NCBI GenBank assembly: GCA_964019655.1 | Contig: CAXHTR010000008.1 | Location: 1 to 64,000 of the forward strand | Direction of reading: 5' to 3' | Length of the DNA: 64,000 nt | DNA from: Perkinsela sp. pyNocScin1 | Lineage: Eukaryota > Euglenozoa > Kinetoplastea > Prokinetoplastida > Perkinselidae | Part shown: positions 61,964 to 64,000 of the stretch, in pieces | Layout of the letters: each line of letters opens with the position of its first letter | How positions within the stretch are numbered: position 1 is the stretch's first letter | The notes under the pieces: model-generated | Told to the model about the DNA's origin: nothing | Seen by the model: the letters and a program-made list of their open reading frames with translations, nothing else | Database searches by the model: none | Translations under genes and position numbers: made by a program

Positions 61964-62458
61964 CTAAAGTCTTCTTTTCGGAATATAAACACGAAATGAC
62001 TCGGAGGAGCTAGACTTCTTTAGACTTTCGAGTCTCCTCGTCCCTCTGTGAATAAGGCTCTCTATACGTGCAAACTCACGCCTTCCGATGTGCATGTTCA
62101 GACGGAACTCTCTCCTTATGCATTCTTTTAGCTTTAAAGATGACTTAGGATCTTCTTTTTGCAATGCGAGGCGCAAAAAACTACGATAAAGTGAAAGAAC
62201 AGATAGCTGAACCCCACTATGACGTTTCTGGCGACAGTTTCCAATTTGAGATGGTTTAAGAGCATTCACATTTAGATTTCTATCCTTCAGTGCATTTGAT
62301 ATTGATAAACTTTCTCTTGACCGAACGGAATGTGAGCTGGTATTAGAAAACGAAGGCAATTTTGTCTCAGGTGACGAAGCATAGGAAAAGGATAGCATCC
62401 TCCCACATTCACCAGAATGTTGTGACAAAAGGTTGCTGAGCGTGAACGAAGATTTCAT
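61964..62458 (-). CDS. SDHAF1: Succinate dehydrogenase assembly factor 1 (SDHAF1), LYR protein
   Basis: The 164-residue protein carries a complete LYR domain: SVLSLYRSFLRLALQ (LYR at 90-92), then IRREFRLNMHIGRREFARIE and SLIHRGTRRLESLKKS. The latter corresponds to the SDHAF1 pattern RAEFR-x(5)-R-x-D-x2-RIEYL-x-RRGRRQLE. SDHAF1 helps mature the Fe-S subunit of complex II in the mitochondrial matrix. The N-terminal ~80 residues are Ser/Asn-rich and basic, longer than in animals, and probably include the presequence; a shorter start at M21 is possible. It is the first gene of minus block 2 and faces the second divergent strand-switch region. Confidence 0.83.
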   Translation of the reverse strand: MKSSFTLSNLLSQHSGECGRMLSFSYASSPETKLPSFSNTSSHSVRSRESLSISNALKDRNLNVNALKPSQIGNCRQKRHSGVQLSVLSLYRSFLRLALQKEDPKSSLKLKECIRREFRLNMHIGRREFARIESLIHRGTRRLESLKKSSSSESFRVYIPKRRL

Positions 62459-62930
62459 TGCATATGAGCAAGATAAGATTCAATTAATAAGCCGTTTCTC
62501 CAAGGAGGTTAGTACGAAAAACTTATATCTAAGATCGGTCTTGAATCTGAAATAAATTTGTTCGCTCTCCACATCTGAGTATTATACTCGTTCGCATTAG
62601 AGATGCCGTGATATCCGCCAACTGGATGGAGCAGCAAGGTCATCGCTCTGTGTATACGTGTGCCCTGTAAATAGATGGCACTAGGCAGGTCTATTTGAAT
62701 AAAAGGCACTTTAAGATAAGCAAATCATACGCTTTTCAACACATATTTTTCAATGGCGGAGCAGGGAAAAATTCTACCATTCACCTTAGCAAGTAAAAGC
62801 GAAATTATTTTCAACAATTACTTCATACCTTCAATCTTCTGCGGAAAATTTTTCACCCGAATTCCGATCTAGGTAATAACATTAAAGGAATGATTAACGA
62901 GATAGGAGAGGTGGAATTCTAATTTTTAGA
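62459..62930. other. Second divergent strand-switch region
   Basis: About 470 bases lie between SDHAF1 (minus) and the RMND1-like gene (plus). The sequence looks AT-rich. A 66-codon minus frame (62,509-62,709) begins with GTG and is not convincing. A copy of the composite motif seen in the first divergent region lies at 62,762-62,799. Nothing else is recognised. Confidence 0.65.
62762..62799 (+). promoter_or_regulatory. Composite motif copy 3 (CAGGG ... TCACCT ... GTAAAAG)
   Basis: CAGGG (62,762-62,766), TCACCT (62,781-62,786, preceded by T as in copy 1) and GTAAAAG (62,793-62,799) occur in the same order as at 22,840-22,888, with shorter spacers of 14 and 6 bases. It is a candidate transcription-start-zone element, inferred only from recurrence in both divergent regions. 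Confidence 0.3.
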
Positions 62931-64000
62931 ATGTTGCTGAGAATGTTTTGCTGTTGCATGCGCGTTATTTGTCGTTTTCTTGCCACATTTACCATGGATG
63001 TAAGAGTAAGTCGCGAATCCGCGCATTGTGAATCTGCAACTGATTGCATCGCACAAACGTGTGGGCAAAGAATCATAGAAGAAAGCAGCGAGAAGAAGCA
63101 AAGTCCTGCGCATTGCATAGATGAGGCGGAGGTTGAAATTGTGATGTACCTAGAGTACGTCGGGGGGAAATCATCGATTAGCAAGGTACGAGAAGATGTG
63201 CGCTGGAAAGAAAGGTTTGAAGAAAACTGTGGAGATCTTCTGTCTTTTTTGCAAAGCCACAGTATCTTTGCGTTGTCTGGTGATGCTGATGTGGTAACAG
63301 TACTCCGGAATAGCATACGAAAAGCGGCCATAAGTAAGAAGTCGGATAATCCCTGTGTTATTGCACCTCAAGTTTCCGCCCCACAGAATACATTCGGTCC
63401 ATCCGCGCTGCCCCGGAAAGGTGTGCGACCATTCAACTTACGAGACAAGATCAGGCAGAAGGATGCACCAATAAAGGACGTTGGGAAAATCGCTATATCA
63501 TGTATATCCCAAGGTATTGATCTCAATGCGCTGCAGCGCCGTTTTAGGCAATGGAATTACGTGTCAACGATTTCAAACAAAGTACTCCATGTCACAGATA
63601 AGAGATCAAAGTTCAGGCAGCAGCCCAAGAGTGATCTCAATACTTCAGAGTACGGACAAAACTATCACGAGATCGAAGAAATGTATGAAGATACAATCAG
63701 TTCGTCAGATCCTGAACATTTCGATCTCTTTGTATTCTCTTACGGATCAGTTGTATGGTGGGGATACAACATGAATATGTATAAAACTATTGAGAAGGAA
63801 TTCATTCCATTCAGCACAACTTCTCGTGGAACTGAAGAAGATTCACTAGATGGTTCAATTTTCCGAGATCCTTATTCGCAAAAGTACGTACAGGAGCTCT
63901 TTCCAATATGGTGTACCTTTGAGACGATGAGCCAGTGCGACAAATCCGCTTCATCGAGTCTCAATTCACTCAGTGAAGAGTCACTTGAGAGGCTTTACTC
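62931..64000 (+). CDS. RMND1/DUF155-family protein with winged-helix-like N terminus, 3'-truncated
   Basis: An open plus frame runs from the ATG at 62,931 to the end of the window (356 codons, no stop). The N terminus (MLLRMFCCCMRVICRFLATF) is basic and hydrophobic, suggesting mitochondrial import. Residues ~75-120 contain GGKSSISKVREDVRWKERF and CGDLLSFLQSHSIFALSG, a helix-turn-helix-like segment. After a linker, DIDLF-type HFDLFVFSYGSVVWWGYN (about 265-282) is the hallmark of the RMD1/RMND1 (DUF155) family, whose members sit at the mitochondrial inner membrane and support mitochondrial translation. The following NMYKTIEKEFIPF also fits. Start alternatives are M5, M10 and M22. The C-terminal part, including the usual membrane helix, lies beyond the window. 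Confidence 0.75.
   Translation, partial: MLLRMFCCCMRVICRFLATFTMDVRVSRESAHCESATDCIAQTCGQRIIEESSEKKQSPAHCIDEAEVEIVMYLEYVGGKSSISKVREDVRWKERFEENCGDLLSFLQSHSIFALSGDADVVTVLRNSIRKAAISKKSDNPCVIAPQVSAPQNTFGPSALPRKGVRPFNLRDKIRQKDAPIKDVGKIAISCISQGIDLNALQRRFRQWNYVSTISNKVLHVTDKRSKFRQQPKSDLNTSEYGQNYHEIEEMYEDTISSSDPEHFDLFVFSYGSVVWWGYNMNMYKTIEKEFIPFSTTSRGTEEDSLDGSIFRDPYSQKYVQELFPIWCTFETMSQCDKSASSSLNSLSEESLERLY

Noticed and set aside
62509-62709. 66-codon minus ORF in the second divergent region
   Set aside because: It begins with GTG, has no upstream signal and shows no family resemblance.
62894-63331. 145-codon minus ORF near the right end
   Set aside because: It is antisense to the RMND1/DUF155-like plus frame, which contains a recognisable family motif and stays open to the window edge.
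63481-63774. 97-codon plus ORF near the right end
   Set aside because: It is an out-of-frame shadow inside the RMND1/DUF155-like gene.
1-64000. Apicomplexan origin suggested by helical-repeat mitochondrial proteins
   Set aside because: The strand-block layout, lack of introns, KREH2-like helicase and short bacterial-type MetRS fit a kinetoplastid-like genome better.
1-64000. CRISPR arrays, insertion sequences, retroelements or viral insertions
   Set aside because: No direct-repeat arrays, terminal inverted repeats with transposase, or reverse-transcriptase-like frames were seen.

Overview
This window looks like nuclear DNA of a compact, intron-poor protist, most likely a kinetoplastid or close euglenozoan relative. 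The genes are intronless over their whole length and usually 40-300 bases apart. They lie in long same-strand blocks: minus from 1 to 21,642, plus from 23,390 or 24,023 to 52,706, minus from 53,137 to 62,458, and plus from 62,931 to the end. Two divergent and one convergent strand-switch region separate the blocks. This layout, and pyrimidine-tract plus AG signals just upstream of many ATGs, fit polycistronic transcription with spliced-leader trans-splicing. A 2,141-residue DExH helicase resembling the kinetoplastid RNA-editing helicase KREH2 and a non-canonical RNA nucleotidyltransferase also fit. A small-genome lineage such as Perkinsela is possible, but the species cannot be fixed from the window and no spliced-leader gene is visible.

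Minus block 1 (1-21,642), in transcription order: eL36, UFD1, MCM2, a kinesin-14, a SAP-motif protein, a degenerate ADP-ribosylglycohydrolase-like protein, all-beta dUTPase, two neighbouring helical-repeat (HPR/FASTK-like) proteins, ValRS, an orphan ending in a CaaX box, a TruD/Pus7-family protein that has lost its catalytic motif, and a 3'-truncated protein with a winged-helix-like motif. Several have basic, mitochondrial-type N termini.

The divergent region (21,643-23,389) has a short AT tract, several perfect inverted repeats and a structured 120-nt segment. It also carries a composite motif (CAGGG, TCACCT, G(T)TAAAA) that recurs in the second divergent region near 62.8 kb.

Plus block (23,390-52,706): an orphan, proteasome alpha6, a short Dre2/anamorsin, the KREH2-like helicase with about eight degenerate dsRBD-like modules, farnesyltransferase beta with a zinc-finger-like insertion, uS19, RPT3, a small ORF, proteasome alpha1, succinyl-CoA ligase alpha, UBC9, a basic orphan, RUVBL1, an LYR-like orphan, a membrane/coiled-coil protein, a double-RRM (PTB-like) protein, a PIF1 helicase, an SDR, an RBBP4/MSI1 WD40 protein, bacterial-type MetRS, eS12 and SAM50.

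Minus block 2 (53,137-62,458): a tail-anchored orphan with a probable frameshift, an orphan, the proteasome chaperone UMP1/POMP, the nucleotidyltransferase, a HAT-like plus RRM protein, a ZNF598/Hel2-like RING ligase and the LYR protein SDHAF1. The last plus gene is a truncated RMND1/DUF155 protein. Two themes recur: mitochondrial gene expression and assembly, and ubiquitin/SUMO-proteasome function (UFD1, alpha6, RPT3, alpha1, UBC9, UMP1, ZNF598).
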